Shown here piece by piece: positions 1-8,690 of a stretch of 64,000 bases of DNA. The notes beneath the pieces are model-generated. The model searched no databases. It was given only the letters and a program-made list of their open reading frames with translations, and was not told the origin of the DNA. How positions within the stretch are numbered: position 1 is the stretch's first letter; every line of letters begins with the position of its first letter. Position numbers and translations under genes: made by a program. Location: NCBI GenBank assembly GCA_022845895.1, contig AP025573.1, forward strand, positions 2,762,501 through 2,826,500. Reading direction: 5' to 3'. The stretch is from Lachnospiraceae bacterium (GTDB lineage Bacteria > Bacillota > Clostridia > Lachnospirales > Lachnospiraceae).

Positions 1-170
1 ATCATGGAAAACACGCCGCCATTCCAGCCCTGCGGGGTCTGTCCTACCTGATTTGCCACATCCGCAACCTGGTTGTTGACGGAGTTGAAAATACTGGTGT
101 ACTGTCCGGTGATCGCATCGATCAGGCCCTCTTTAATCCAGTCTGTTATCCATTCAAACAGACTGCCCAT
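1..170 (-). CDS. TrbL/VirB6-like conjugal transfer membrane protein, N-terminal fragment
   Basis: An ATG at 168-170 opens a frame that runs off the left edge after 56 codons. The peptide starts MGSLFEWITDWIKEGLIDAI and continues with a Gln/Asn-rich segment ending near GWNGGVFSM. This is the usual start of the polytopic TrbL/VirB6-type inner-membrane channel protein that follows Maff2 in Tn1549-like elements. Membrane segments would lie beyond the visible part. Assignment rests on position after Maff2 and the short N-terminal similarity, so it is probable and not proven. Confidence 0.6.
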   Translation of the reverse strand, partial: MGSLFEWITDWIKEGLIDAITGQYTSIFNSVNNQVADVANQVGQTPQGWNGGVFSM

Positions 171-180
171 AAGTCAGCCC

Positions 181-396
181 TTAACCGAACAGGCCGGAAA
201 GCAGCGGGATCAGCGTTGCACCAACCAGAGCGATACCTCCGCCTGCCATAAGCTGCTTGATCCCCTGGGATTTTGCACCTGGGTTATCATTTCCGTAACC
301 TTCGAGAAGGTTTACAACACCCCATGCGCCCAGACCTGCGCCCAGGGCGATCACAAGGATCTTCAAAGTATCAATCGCGCTTGCAAAAAATGCCAT
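181..396 (-). CDS. Maff2 family small membrane protein
   Basis: A 71-aa protein with two hydrophobic stretches (about residues 8-30 and 50-70) and a glycine-rich middle, matching the Maff2 family found in Tn1549-type conjugative modules. The family looks like a VirB2/pilin-like or channel-associated small membrane protein, but its role is not established. It has a good ribosome binding site (GGAGG, 6 nt before ATG). It lies directly upstream of the TrbL-like gene and downstream of a terminator, so it may have its own promoter between about 400 and 455. Confidence 0.85.
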   Translation of the reverse strand: MAFFASAIDTLKILVIALGAGLGAWGVVNLLEGYGNDNPGAKSQGIKQLMAGGGIALVGATLIPLLSGLFG

Positions 397-457
397 AATG
401 TTCCTCCTTTAATTTCAGAAATTTTAATTTGTGATATGGCCGTATCAGGCCGGAAAC

Positions 458-512
458 AAAAAAAGCCGCCGCACTGTTTTTAGAAAAAATCTGTTTCAAA
501 CAGCACGGCGGC
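458..512 (-). terminator. Intrinsic terminator between virD4 and maff2
   Basis: Two 15-nt arms (465-479 and 498-512) pair with a two-base internal mismatch and are GC-rich at the base. On the minus strand the hairpin is followed by a run of seven T (464-458). It would separate transcription of the VirD4 side from the Maff2 side. Confidence 0.75.
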
Positions 513-591
513 ATGGGGCAGGAAAAATCCTGCGGTTATTTACTTTTCAGGGAGAATCACGAATCCTCAAAAAATCCTCCTTTCATCGTGA

Positions 592-633
592 CAAAAACAA
601 AGCCTGCCAGGGCGTCATGCTTTGACAGGCAGG
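592..633 (-). terminator. Hairpin with T-rich tail just after virD4
   Basis: CCTGCC at 603-608 pairs with GGCAGG at 628-633, and the minus-strand sequence after it is T-rich (601-592). It lies directly after the virD4 stop. The stem is short, so it may be a weak terminator or a processing site. The 513-591 stretch beyond it holds only very short minus-strand ORFs (7-9 codons behind a GGAGG) that I do not call as genes. Confidence 0.5.
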
Positions 634-640
634 AACAACT

Positions 641-2485
641 TTATAAAGTCTGGGAAGCCAGATCTTCGGCTGTGACTTCATAATTGCGGTATCGTTCACC
701 GGGACGCATCGGCATCCGGGTAGAAAGAAACTTTTCGATATTAAAAGCGTTCTTCTCATTAAAATCGGAAAGCAGTTTGTAATTTGGGTGTTTGGTTATA
801 TCGTATTTCCGGGAGAGGAACGGCCGCACACCCCTGATCTGCAACAGACATTTACCCCCGTCCATGACTGCCAGTTCATCCACCGACATCAGATCCTTTC
901 CCAGCTTTTGAAAATTTTGTCCGTGGGATTCCTGATTGCCCTTTGTGACACTGGTGTTATACAGGTCGATGGTCTCTTTCCCCAATAGGGAGTTCCAGCT
1001 TTTTAAGGTGGTTTCTTCTTTGCCTCCTAAGAAAAGGGAGGCGTCACAGTTACCGATGATGGTGTCCATGTTGTCTTTATACAGGGCTTTGAGTTGGCTT
1101 TGCGCCTGCAGCACCAGGCAGGCAGAGATCTCACGGCTTCGGATGGTCGCCATAAGACGCTCCAGGTTCGGGATCTGCCCGATATTTGCCGCCTCGTCGA
1201 TCAGGCAGCGCACATGGATGGGAAGCCTTCCACCATATACATCATCCGCCCGCTCACACAAGCGGTTAAACAAAATGGAATAGATCAGACTGATCAAAAA
1301 TGCAAAGGTCCCGTCCGTGTCACTCATAATAAGGAAAAGAGCAGTCCGTTCATCTCCCAGCATATCCAGATCCAGTTCGTCATACATGGTAATTTCCCTG
1401 ACTTCTTTAATGTCAAAAGGAGCCAGTCTGGAAGCACAGGAAATAAGGATCGACTTGGCTGTTTTTCCGGCAGCGAGCTTATATTTCTTATATTGACGCA
1501 GGGCAAAATGATCCGGGTCTTTCTGTTCCAGCGCGTCAAAGAGAAGGTCAACGGCATTTTTGAACGACTCATCATCCTCACGGACTTCCATTGCGTTCAG
1601 CATTTCTACCAGTGTGGCAAAATTCTGTTCGTTTACCGGAGCTTCATAGTAGATATATCCGATCAGTGCCGTATAAAGCAAGGTTTCTGCTTTGACCCAG
1701 AAATCGTCTCCGGCTTTTCCTTCGCCTTTGGTATTGGCGATCAGGGTAGTGACGATCTTCAGAATATCTTTCTCGGAATGAATGTAGGCGAATGGGTTAA
1801 AGTGCATACTTTTCTGAAAATTGATCGTATTGAATACCCGTATTTTATAGGGCTCATAGATGATCTTTCCTTTTTCATTACGCATAGGCTTTCCGTCCTT
1901 GTCCAGCTTTGGTGTGCCTCGCTGCAACATCTTTCCGCATTCCACAAGGACTGTACCTTTCGGATCGGTGACGACGTAGGAACTGTGCATTTGCATCAGA
2001 TTGGGCTTGATGAAAAAGCGCGTTTTTCCCGAACCTGATCCTCCGACTACCAGTACATTTTTATTTCTTGCATTGGCCGGATTTTTGGGCCGTCCGTTTA
2101 ACATCAGTCCTTCACTTTGGGTAAGAATGATATTGTTTTCCGGCTTTGGGTCCATAAATGGGGCAATATCGGCTTTATTTCCCCATCTTGCAGAACCATA
2201 TTCCACATTTTTGCGGTATTTCTTAGCGTCTTTCCCTCTAAGATAGACTGCCAGCCGCATAATGGCTGCACCGCATAAACCAATCAGCCAGTCCATTGCC
2301 GCTCCCGGCCACATACTCTGAAACGCAAGGGCAAAGCCTTCGGACAGTCCTAACAGCTTTTGGGAAGCGTCTGCTCCGGGAGCCAGACGCACCGCCTCGC
2401 CCAGCTTGGCAAATACCAGAAGGAACAGAATATAAGGCAGATGGAGAATGACCTGTTTTTTCAGTGTTTCTGCATCAATCTTCAT
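641..2485 (-). CDS. virD4: VirD4/TraG-type coupling protein (type IV secretion ATPase)
   Basis: A 614-aa membrane ATPase that couples the relaxase-DNA complex to the conjugative type IV secretion channel. Two N-terminal hydrophobic segments (about 14-32 and 58-82) anchor it. A Walker A motif GGSGSGKT lies at about 148-155, followed by the family's PNLMQMHSSYVVTDPKG segment, and a Walker B-like LIDEAANIG lies near residue 430. Full length is normal for the Firmicutes VirD4 group. The start overlaps the end of the PcfB gene by 4 nt, which indicates translational coupling. Confidence 0.95.
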   Translation of the reverse strand: MKIDAETLKKQVILHLPYILFLLVFAKLGEAVRLAPGADASQKLLGLSEGFALAFQSMWPGAAMDWLIGLCGAAIMRLAVYLRGKDAKKYRKNVEYGSARWGNKADIAPFMDPKPENNIILTQSEGLMLNGRPKNPANARNKNVLVVGGSGSGKTRFFIKPNLMQMHSSYVVTDPKGTVLVECGKMLQRGTPKLDKDGKPMRNEKGKIIYEPYKIRVFNTINFQKSMHFNPFAYIHSEKDILKIVTTLIANTKGEGKAGDDFWVKAETLLYTALIGYIYYEAPVNEQNFATLVEMLNAMEVREDDESFKNAVDLLFDALEQKDPDHFALRQYKKYKLAAGKTAKSILISCASRLAPFDIKEVREITMYDELDLDMLGDERTALFLIMSDTDGTFAFLISLIYSILFNRLCERADDVYGGRLPIHVRCLIDEAANIGQIPNLERLMATIRSREISACLVLQAQSQLKALYKDNMDTIIGNCDASLFLGGKEETTLKSWNSLLGKETIDLYNTSVTKGNQESHGQNFQKLGKDLMSVDELAVMDGGKCLLQIRGVRPFLSRKYDITKHPNYKLLSDFNEKNAFNIEKFLSTRMPMRPGERYRNYEVTAEDLASQTL

Positions 2486-2958
2486 CGTTCCGGTCCTCCG
2501 TGTTCTTTGTTCTTTACACGGTCACGGCCAAGCGACTGCGCCAGTTCTTTGAACTTATGAAGCTGTGTAAGCAGCGACGGTCTGGTGCTGCGTGTAAGGT
2601 CTTTCTTCGTATATTCCTTAAAAGCTGCCGTCAGTGCATCCGCCTGGTTTGCCTTGAAATATACCGTCCATTTTGGGGGATCGGTCCCAAGTTCCTTTTC
2701 TATATGGTAGCGTACCTGATGTTTTCTGGCATACCGTTCAAAAGAGCGGATTCGCCCTGAAACTTCAATGGTATTGGCTCCGGGGTCTTTATAAGTCAGC
2801 CGCTTCATGCTGTTGCGCCCGACTTTTGGCATTGTGCGTTCCTGTTCCATCTTTTGGAGTACCGCAGCAATAGCCGCACGCAGTACCCGCCCTGACAGTT
2901 TTGCTGCCTGTATAGAAACAGAAACCGTTCGTTGTTCGAGTTCTTCCTGCAAGAGCAT
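2482..2958 (-). CDS. pcfB: PcfB family conjugation protein (DUF3801)
   Basis: A 158-aa soluble protein with the PcfB signature: an N-terminal helix, a central Lys-rich segment (MPKVGRNSMKRLTYKDPGAN) and a C-terminal region ending in a charged tail. PcfB of pCF10 binds the relaxosome and coupling protein. The gene precedes virD4 with a 4-nt overlap, which fits the same job here. Confidence 0.85.
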   Translation of the reverse strand: MLLQEELEQRTVSVSIQAAKLSGRVLRAAIAAVLQKMEQERTMPKVGRNSMKRLTYKDPGANTIEVSGRIRSFERYARKHQVRYHIEKELGTDPPKWTVYFKANQADALTAAFKEYTKKDLTRSTRPSLLTQLHKFKELAQSLGRDRVKNKEHGGPER

Positions 2959-3003
2959 CCTCCTTTCTGATAAAATCGGTATTTATAATATGGAAATAAC
3001 TTT

Positions 3004-3819
3004 TTACCGGCTTTCCCCAAGAACCTGCTGTCGGGAAGCGTGTTCAAAGGCTTTTGCTGCCTGATCGACCTGAATTTTAGCATGTTTCAAAAGCGTCTTG
3101 ATGATCGTAGCCGGGCGTTCCTGTTCCTCCAGATGATCGACCATCCCTTTGCACTCATCCGGGAGGTATGCCGCCATATCTTTCAACACATCGGAAAAGT
3201 TACCCATAAAGCCCCAGCAGCTATCCGACAGCTCCCCGTTTTTATAAAGCTCAAACCCATAACATTCGCCACGCAGATAGGAATCATAAGCGGCGACTTC
3301 GCTGCGCATCAGTGCGTCCGCTTTCTGCCGGATGGCGCCGGTCATCTTGTCAGCGTCAAATTCCTTTAGGGCATCTTCTTTGGAAACATAGATCCAGCCG
3401 ACCTGTCCGCTGTCCCATTCTGCATGAGGAGCCCTGCCTGAGAAACTTTCTGTACTCATGGCAAGACCTGAGTGGTCGTAGAGATAGAGGGGGAGCATCA
3501 GATACTTTTCCGAAATTACTTTCTGCATTGCTTCATCGATCGCCCGTTCCTCTGTCTTTGGTCCATGCCGGAAACGGCTGCTTACAATGTTTACCATCCG
3601 TTCATAGCGTTTCATGCCGGCTTCATCATGTCCTACGGTATCTAAATACATTTCCCGCAGGAAGTCATCTTTGTCCATATGGTTGTGATGGTCGCCCAGC
3701 GCATAGCGGGGATGAAAGCATACCATCGTCCCAAAATGTTCATCTACCTCACGGGGAGAGATCAGAATATCGTCCGGCTGCACCATAAGGGCATAAGGTT
3801 CATTTACTGCCATTAACAT
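3004..3819 (-). CDS. ICE-associated conserved protein of unknown function
   Basis: A 271-aa soluble protein with no motif I can tie to a function. The start is supported by AAAGGAG placed 6 nt before ATG (next in-frame ATG two codons later). It is rich in acidic residues and has a stretch LYLYDHSGLAMSTESFSGRAPHAEWDSGQVGWIYV and a Cys-containing GECYGFELY segment. Proteins with this HSG..MST....WDSGQVGWIY pattern occur widely in Tn1549-type elements and phages as hypothetical proteins. It sits between the DUF3846 gene and pcfB in the conjugation operon. Confidence 0.75.
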   Translation of the reverse strand: MLMAVNEPYALMVQPDDILISPREVDEHFGTMVCFHPRYALGDHHNHMDKDDFLREMYLDTVGHDEAGMKRYERMVNIVSSRFRHGPKTEERAIDEAMQKVISEKYLMLPLYLYDHSGLAMSTESFSGRAPHAEWDSGQVGWIYVSKEDALKEFDADKMTGAIRQKADALMRSEVAAYDSYLRGECYGFELYKNGELSDSCWGFMGNFSDVLKDMAAYLPDECKGMVDHLEEQERPATIIKTLLKHAKIQVDQAAKAFEHASRQQVLGESR

Positions 3820-3836
3820 AATTGGCTCCTTTCTTT

Positions 3837-4253
3837 CTACAAATCCGGGCCGGAATGGTGCATCATCGGTTTTTCCCGGTGCTCATTGGTTGCAGGCTGC
3901 TTGACTGCAATGATCTCGCCGGCAAGCCTTGCAAATTTTTCAGGGTACTTGAATTGCTCCCCATATTTCTCCATCAGATCCGGGGAAAGGTCTGTAAAAT
4001 TTTCCTCGCCAAGACCAACGATCAGAAAATTCCCGGACACAATATCATAGATGTGGCCGTCATCGTCAAAGAGAGCTCGGTTCAAAGGCAGCCCCATCAG
4101 CTTGCCTTCTTCATTGCAGATCAGAGCCACCGGGTCCTCATACGGATAGACCGCCTGAATATCTCCGCCCACTGCCGCCTGCAAGGATTTCAGACCACTT
4201 TCGATCTCCGCAGCATAAGGGGACTTGCCCGGCTCTACCATTAACACTTTCAT
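3837..4253 (-). CDS. DUF3846 domain protein
   Basis: A 138-aa protein starting MKVLMVEPGKSPYAAEI and containing the ALFDDDGHIYDIVSGNFLIVG block typical of DUF3846 proteins in conjugative elements. The biochemical function is unknown. Its ATG overlaps the stop of the upstream gene by 4 nt. The last ~20 residues are polar and probably disordered. Confidence 0.85.
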   Translation of the reverse strand: MKVLMVEPGKSPYAAEIESGLKSLQAAVGGDIQAVYPYEDPVALICNEEGKLMGLPLNRALFDDDGHIYDIVSGNFLIVGLGEENFTDLSPDLMEKYGEQFKYPEKFARLAGEIIAVKQPATNEHREKPMMHHSGPDL

Positions 4254-5092
4254 AATTGTATATCCTCCTTCTTTTTCATTGCCGTACCGGGAGTGGTTGG
4301 CGTTTTTTCCTGAGTTTTTGCCACAGAGAGCTTCCCCAGGACGGAAGGCTTCTCCTGGTTTTCGGGTGTAAAAATACCGCCCTCCGAAACCTCGGCGGCG
4401 GCATGTTCCGTTTTGGCCTGTTCCAGTCCTTCAACCGTATAGCCAGGTAAAAGAGTACCGTGAACCATAAAATGGTGCTCATATTCTTTCGGGATCGGCG
4501 GGGAAATTTCCGTGAATAAATGGGAATAGGCTTTCTTTCGCCCGTCCAGGTATTTTATGGCTGCGTTCTTATCTGTATATCGTTTCTGGTTTTGTCCGGC
4601 AATCTTTGCTCCATATCCCTGCTTCGGGGAATGAATACGGACTTCCCATGTCACATACCAGGCAATCGGAACACTCTGTTTGGTTTCTCTGTCATATTTC
4701 GTATCTTCCCAAATACTGCAGGTCATCTGATAGACCCGGTTGCTGATTTTCTGATCCGCCCTCCAGTTATCGGTGTCTTTCCACTGGTTGCCGGTATGTT
4801 CGATCTCCGGTGTACGAAGATATTCCAAAGCCCGGTTGATCGTCTGTGTTGCCGCTGCCTGCTGTTCCCACTGTTTTGCAGCAGCCACCACGATTTCATA
4901 GGCTTTCTGCTCCCCGTCAATACTTCCCTGGCGCATGGCTTCCAGGCTATCGGTTCCCATTGTGATCAGAGTAGAAATATCCACATTTTCACAAACTACG
5001 CTGTGTTCAATTTTAAGCTCTGATCCCGGCGTCAAGTGGTCGCCATACCGGTAGGCATGGTAATCCCTGTTTTCTTCCAAAATGCTGTTCAC
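4250..5092 (-). CDS. ICE-associated conserved protein of unknown function
   Basis: A 280-aa soluble protein with a structured first two thirds and a Pro/Lys/Thr-rich tail (from about residue 230). I see no catalytic motif. Its place between the LPD1 polyvalent protein and the DUF3846 protein, with only 6 nt and a 4-nt overlap to its neighbours, marks it as part of the accessory block that Tn1549-type elements carry near the DNA-processing genes. Confidence 0.7.
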   Translation of the reverse strand: MNSILEENRDYHAYRYGDHLTPGSELKIEHSVVCENVDISTLITMGTDSLEAMRQGSIDGEQKAYEIVVAAAKQWEQQAAATQTINRALEYLRTPEIEHTGNQWKDTDNWRADQKISNRVYQMTCSIWEDTKYDRETKQSVPIAWYVTWEVRIHSPKQGYGAKIAGQNQKRYTDKNAAIKYLDGRKKAYSHLFTEISPPIPKEYEHHFMVHGTLLPGYTVEGLEQAKTEHAAAEVSEGGIFTPENQEKPSVLGKLSVAKTQEKTPTTPGTAMKKKEDIQL

Positions 5093-5098
5093 CTCCTG

Positions 5099-7123
5099 CT
5101 ATATTTCCGGCTCATGGTTTTTTCTGAAAATCGTCTGTGCCGGTGATTTTTTATCTGCCGGTCTGTTTGCCGCAAGCTGATCCATCACGGAAGGACGGCC
5201 GACGCCGAACATGGATAGCTGACCGTCCGCTGCCTCACGAAGTTCAGAAACAGAGAGAGAAAGCGTTACATCGGCATGGGTCAATAGCTGTTCCCGTTTC
5301 AAATCCTGAATGATCTCGTCAAAAACAGCGTTGATCGCACGGCGTTCTTCCCCCACAGGAAAGGCTTTCAATACCTCCATTTCTCCGTCTTTACCGGAAA
5401 CCAGGGTAAGGGCACAGTCGGCATGGCCTGCCAGATAATCCGATGTGTAGGGCAGTTTGTCCTTGATATAACAGGCAAAGGCTCTGGCTGTCATTTCCAC
5501 ATTGCTGTCCCAATAACCGCCGTCTTTTTCACATTCTTTTCCCATGCGTACCGAATTACGGTAAAAATCAGTTTCCGTCCGTCCAATCTGCGGAGCTTCC
5601 TGCGCCTGCATCCTGGAAAGCATACGCTCAAAAATTTCCAGCCGTTCCCGTTCACTTTTGGGAATTACCCGGCCGGTAACATTCTTCTTAAATGCGCTGA
5701 TCTGTCCCACAGAGCCGGGTTCGCCGGACAAAAATGCTTCCCGCAAGACTGCGTAGGTTTCCATCTGTTCCTCATTGCCATACCGTTTCAGAGAGGCAAG
5801 AACCGAGGAATCCAGCCAGCTTGCCGCATTTTTCCGGGTGCGTTCTGTTTGTGCTTCCGTGCGCTTTGCTGCCTGTTCCGGTGTTTCCGGTTTATACTTC
5901 ATGGTGTCAATGAGTTTTTGGAACGGCGCATAGAGGCGGGGCTGTTCTGACAGCATCCCTTTTGCGCCCATCTTTGTACCAAGATAATCATCAAGTCCAT
6001 GCCACCATTCATGTGCCAGCGAACCGGCCCCGTGCATTTTCGTAAGATTGATGACTGTACGCAAAGGTTCATAATGAGCCGCAGCATTGCCGCTGCCTCT
6101 TGCACCAAAAGCGATAGCAAGCGTTCCCTGATAAGCAATATCTTTATCGCTGATCTTAAGGGCTGACGCCAGATCCTTTAGTGCTTCAAATCCCATGTTA
6201 AGGGAGGTCTGACGGTCGTTCTGGTTCATCCAGTTTCCAAACTCGCCGCCGCGGAATCCAAATGTATCAAGATAATGCTGTCCGGTGATCTCCACGCCAT
6301 TCCGATAATCCGGGCCGGTACGTTTGACATGGGCGAGCTGGGGAGGGACAAACCGGATCTTCCCATTTTTGTTCCTGCCTTTGGCAAGTTCCTGCACCCA
6401 TTTCAGGGCAGCTTCTTTGGTCTCAAAATTGGTCCGCAGGATCGAATAGCCTTTTGTCACATAGTAGGTACCGGGTTTCCAGTCCTCATTTTTAGAATAG
6501 GTATGTTTCCCGTCGTTGAAGTGGATCGCATAACCTTTCGGTATTTTCTGCTCTTTGGAAACACAAAACTGTTCCTTTTTTGCTTTCTGAGTAAAGTTGC
6601 GCTCAAAATATTCAGCCGAGCGGATCAGCATAGTATTGGATAATTTGTTTGTAATCACGGGATTGTCCTGACCCTTTTTCGTTGCCCGGTAATGGATTCC
6701 GCTTACCCAGCCCTGTACCTTTTCTAAATATCCATTGTCAACGAAAAAGCGGTCATAGGCTCTCATGGCATCCTCCACAGTACGGACATCTGAAAGCACT
6801 GTCTGCAATTCCCGGACTGTTTTTATATACTCCTTTTGCCTCGCAGTCCGTTTTTCCGGGGTGTCATCCGTGCGGTAATACTGAGGAGAGGCGTTTAAGC
6901 CGTCCCTTGCTTTTTTGATAAAATAGACCACGCCAAGAGGAATCCCTTCCTCCAGCATGGCTGCATAGTCCGGCTTTTTCCAGACATTATCCTTTTTCAC
7001 AAATTTTTCGGCTTCGCGCTCATTCATGGCTTCCAGATCATCCGCATACAGCCCGCGGTCTTTCCACAGGTCTTTTTTCGCACCGCCGATCTTTTCACCG
7101 AAATCTTCATGCACTCCTGCCAA
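5099..7123 (-). CDS. Large polyvalent protein with LPD1-type domain and HEWWH metal motif
   Basis: A 674-aa protein. Residues about 285-380 carry the LPD1 hallmark (RGGEFGNWMNQNDRQ, then AIAFGARGSGNAAAHYEP) and end in a zincin-like HEWWH at 371-375 with a following Gly-Leu-Asp-Asp. The rest is charged and mostly helical. Polyvalent proteins of conjugative elements and phages are thought to be carried into or expressed early in the recipient to protect and set up the element. That role and peptidase activity are inference here. Confidence 0.8.
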   Translation of the reverse strand: MAGVHEDFGEKIGGAKKDLWKDRGLYADDLEAMNEREAEKFVKKDNVWKKPDYAAMLEEGIPLGVVYFIKKARDGLNASPQYYRTDDTPEKRTARQKEYIKTVRELQTVLSDVRTVEDAMRAYDRFFVDNGYLEKVQGWVSGIHYRATKKGQDNPVITNKLSNTMLIRSAEYFERNFTQKAKKEQFCVSKEQKIPKGYAIHFNDGKHTYSKNEDWKPGTYYVTKGYSILRTNFETKEAALKWVQELAKGRNKNGKIRFVPPQLAHVKRTGPDYRNGVEITGQHYLDTFGFRGGEFGNWMNQNDRQTSLNMGFEALKDLASALKISDKDIAYQGTLAIAFGARGSGNAAAHYEPLRTVINLTKMHGAGSLAHEWWHGLDDYLGTKMGAKGMLSEQPRLYAPFQKLIDTMKYKPETPEQAAKRTEAQTERTRKNAASWLDSSVLASLKRYGNEEQMETYAVLREAFLSGEPGSVGQISAFKKNVTGRVIPKSERERLEIFERMLSRMQAQEAPQIGRTETDFYRNSVRMGKECEKDGGYWDSNVEMTARAFACYIKDKLPYTSDYLAGHADCALTLVSGKDGEMEVLKAFPVGEERRAINAVFDEIIQDLKREQLLTHADVTLSLSVSELREAADGQLSMFGVGRPSVMDQLAANRPADKKSPAQTIFRKNHEPEI

Positions 7124-7153
7124 TCTTCATCACCTCCAGTCAGTGTAAAATTC

Positions 7154-8056
7154 TTATCGCTCCGGGGCAGGGCGACGTTCTTCGTTTTTGTGAAGTTGTG
7201 GGAGGTTTCCTGTGAGCCGGTCAGTTTCCCTGCGGATCAGTTTGTCCAGAGCGTCTAAATCCTCCGGTGCAATGGCAAATTCCCGGTAATTTTCATACCA
7301 CAGGCCCGTAGAGATTGCCGCGATGGGCGCATTTTTCTCCGAACCGGATGGAAGAAGGCGATACACAGGGGCTTCGTCATAAAGAAGCATCTGCTTTGCC
7401 GTTCCCTGTGGTATGCGGTACTTATCCATATCCGGGTTCTGGGCTGCCTCCATATATTGCATATTCAGGCGTTCTTCTAAATCCTGGGGCATATAATGAA
7501 ATGCCTGATCCATCCACTGTCTGAACATCGTGGAATAGTGGTACTGCCATTCCGTAACTTGATTCGGGGCATAAGAAAACCCCCAACTTTTCAGAGCATC
7601 TTTTTCGTAAAGCTCCATTTCAGTCCATTCTTTCAGGCTGACCGTAGCCGCTGAACCATCTTTGCGTTCGATATTGACGCCGCAAGGATAGAGGATATTT
7701 CTTTTTATATCCTGCCGCAGCGTGTCTAAATCCATCATCAGGACATCTCCGTACAAGTGACCGCCCTCTCTGCGATCCGTATGAAACAGGAAAGCCCTCG
7801 CTCCGATAAACTCCGTTGTTGAGATCATTTGATAAAGATCCGCCGTAGAACAATAAGCAAACAAAGCGTCGGAAAGCCATATGTGATTTTTTCCCATGAT
7901 GGCAATGGAATCAGCCCCGGTATTTGTCGCCAGAGAACGCATATTAAATTCGCATTCCCTAAGAAAATCTCCGGCAAAAATATGGAGCTCATACGCAAAG
8001 ACGGATAAGTCTGTATCACGGATCAAATGAATCTGCGGTAGTGGTTCCTGATTCAA
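7154..8056 (-). CDS. ICE-associated protein of unknown function (TTG start)
   Basis: A 300-aa protein without recognisable motifs. The start is TTG at 8056, placed 7-8 nt after AAAGGAGG. The ribosome binding site lies inside the last codons of a 25-codon ORF just upstream, and the stop of that ORF abuts the TTG. The C-terminus is charged (ERRPAPER). It belongs to the accessory block of the conjugative element. Confidence 0.7.
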   Translation of the reverse strand: MNQEPLPQIHLIRDTDLSVFAYELHIFAGDFLRECEFNMRSLATNTGADSIAIMGKNHIWLSDALFAYCSTADLYQMISTTEFIGARAFLFHTDRREGGHLYGDVLMMDLDTLRQDIKRNILYPCGVNIERKDGSAATVSLKEWTEMELYEKDALKSWGFSYAPNQVTEWQYHYSTMFRQWMDQAFHYMPQDLEERLNMQYMEAAQNPDMDKYRIPQGTAKQMLLYDEAPVYRLLPSGSEKNAPIAAISTGLWYENYREFAIAPEDLDALDKLIRRETDRLTGNLPQLHKNEERRPAPER

Positions 8057-8134
8057 TCAAATTCCTCCTTTCATGTGAAGCAGCTCTTTGACCTGCTCAT
8101 TTTCCGCAAACGGCTGGCTATCTGTCTCCGCCAT
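8057..8134 (-). CDS. Small 25-aa ORF, possible coupling leader
   Basis: ATG at 8134 is preceded by GGGAGGG about 9 nt upstream and opens a 25-codon frame (starting MAETDSQPFAENEQV) that ends in TGA directly next to the TTG start of the following gene. Its last codons encode Met-Lys-Gly-Gly-Ile and double as that gene's ribosome binding site. It may be a small protein, a translational-coupling leader, or both. Confidence 0.45.
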   Translation of the reverse strand: MAETDSQPFAENEQVKELLHMKGGI

Positions 8135-8138
8135 TTAA

Positions 8139-8426
8139 TCAATCCCTCCCATCTGCCGGTAGCTGCCCGCCGGCAATCTTGCCGACAATCTCCGGACCGG
8201 TTTCATAAATCTGCATGAGGCGTTTTGCTGTGCCGCAGGGCTGTGCAGCTCCGCTGGTCCAAAGACGCACTGTGGATGGGGCAACATTCATCAAAAGAGC
8301 AAAGCCCTTTTCGTTCATGTCCAGCTTTTTCATCAGCGATTTAACCATATCGGGGCCGTAGTCTGGACACCGGGAAGCCTCGGCAATCATCTGCAAAGCG
8401 GTATTTTCAATTTTTTTCATTTTCAA
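8139..8426 (-). CDS. Helix-turn-helix DNA-binding protein (XRE/NadS-like)
   Basis: A 95-aa protein with a predicted HTH at about residues 36-62: GFALLMNVAPSTVRLWTSG, where the recognition helix follows the APSTV turn. The single-domain layout resembles NadS-type antitoxin regulators, but there is no toxin partner next to it. It is likely a regulator of the element. Confidence 0.75.
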   Translation of the reverse strand: MKMKKIENTALQMIAEASRCPDYGPDMVKSLMKKLDMNEKGFALLMNVAPSTVRLWTSGAAQPCGTAKRLMQIYETGPEIVGKIAGGQLPADGRD

Positions 8427-8452
8427 ATCCTCCTGTTATTTGTTTTCCAGCC

Positions 8453-8677
8453 TTATGCCGGAGCAAAGCTGATCTGGTTGTGTTTCATCCTTTTGGCAAA
8501 ATCCGGCAGCGAATAATTTACCCCGTCAATTTCTGCATGGGTGTCATCCAGACGATGACAAACAGCAAAGTGCCTGTCCCCGTTTCCATAGAACAGGCAG
8601 AGTAAACCATTGTCGGGAATGGAAAACAGCGCTTTTCCGGCGCTGTCTGTAAAGCAGATATGTTGAGATCCATTCAT
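8453..8677 (-). CDS. Small ICE protein of unknown function
   Basis: A 74-aa protein starting MNGSQHICFTDSAGKALFSI. A longer frame exists upstream, but the ATG at 8677 has a clear GGGAGG site 8 nt before it, and the longer form would overlap the upstream toprim gene, so this start is preferred. It contains a DGVNYSLPDFAKRM segment and no known catalytic motif. Confidence 0.6.
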   Translation of the reverse strand: MNGSQHICFTDSAGKALFSIPDNGLLCLFYGNGDRHFAVCHRLDDTHAEIDGVNYSLPDFAKRMKHNQISFAPA

Positions 8678-8690
8678 GTTGAAATCCTCC

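Noticed and set aside
1094-2038. Plus-strand 314-codon frame inside virD4
   Set aside because: It is antisense to a fully conserved coupling-protein gene, has low-complexity unnatural composition and no ribosome binding site.
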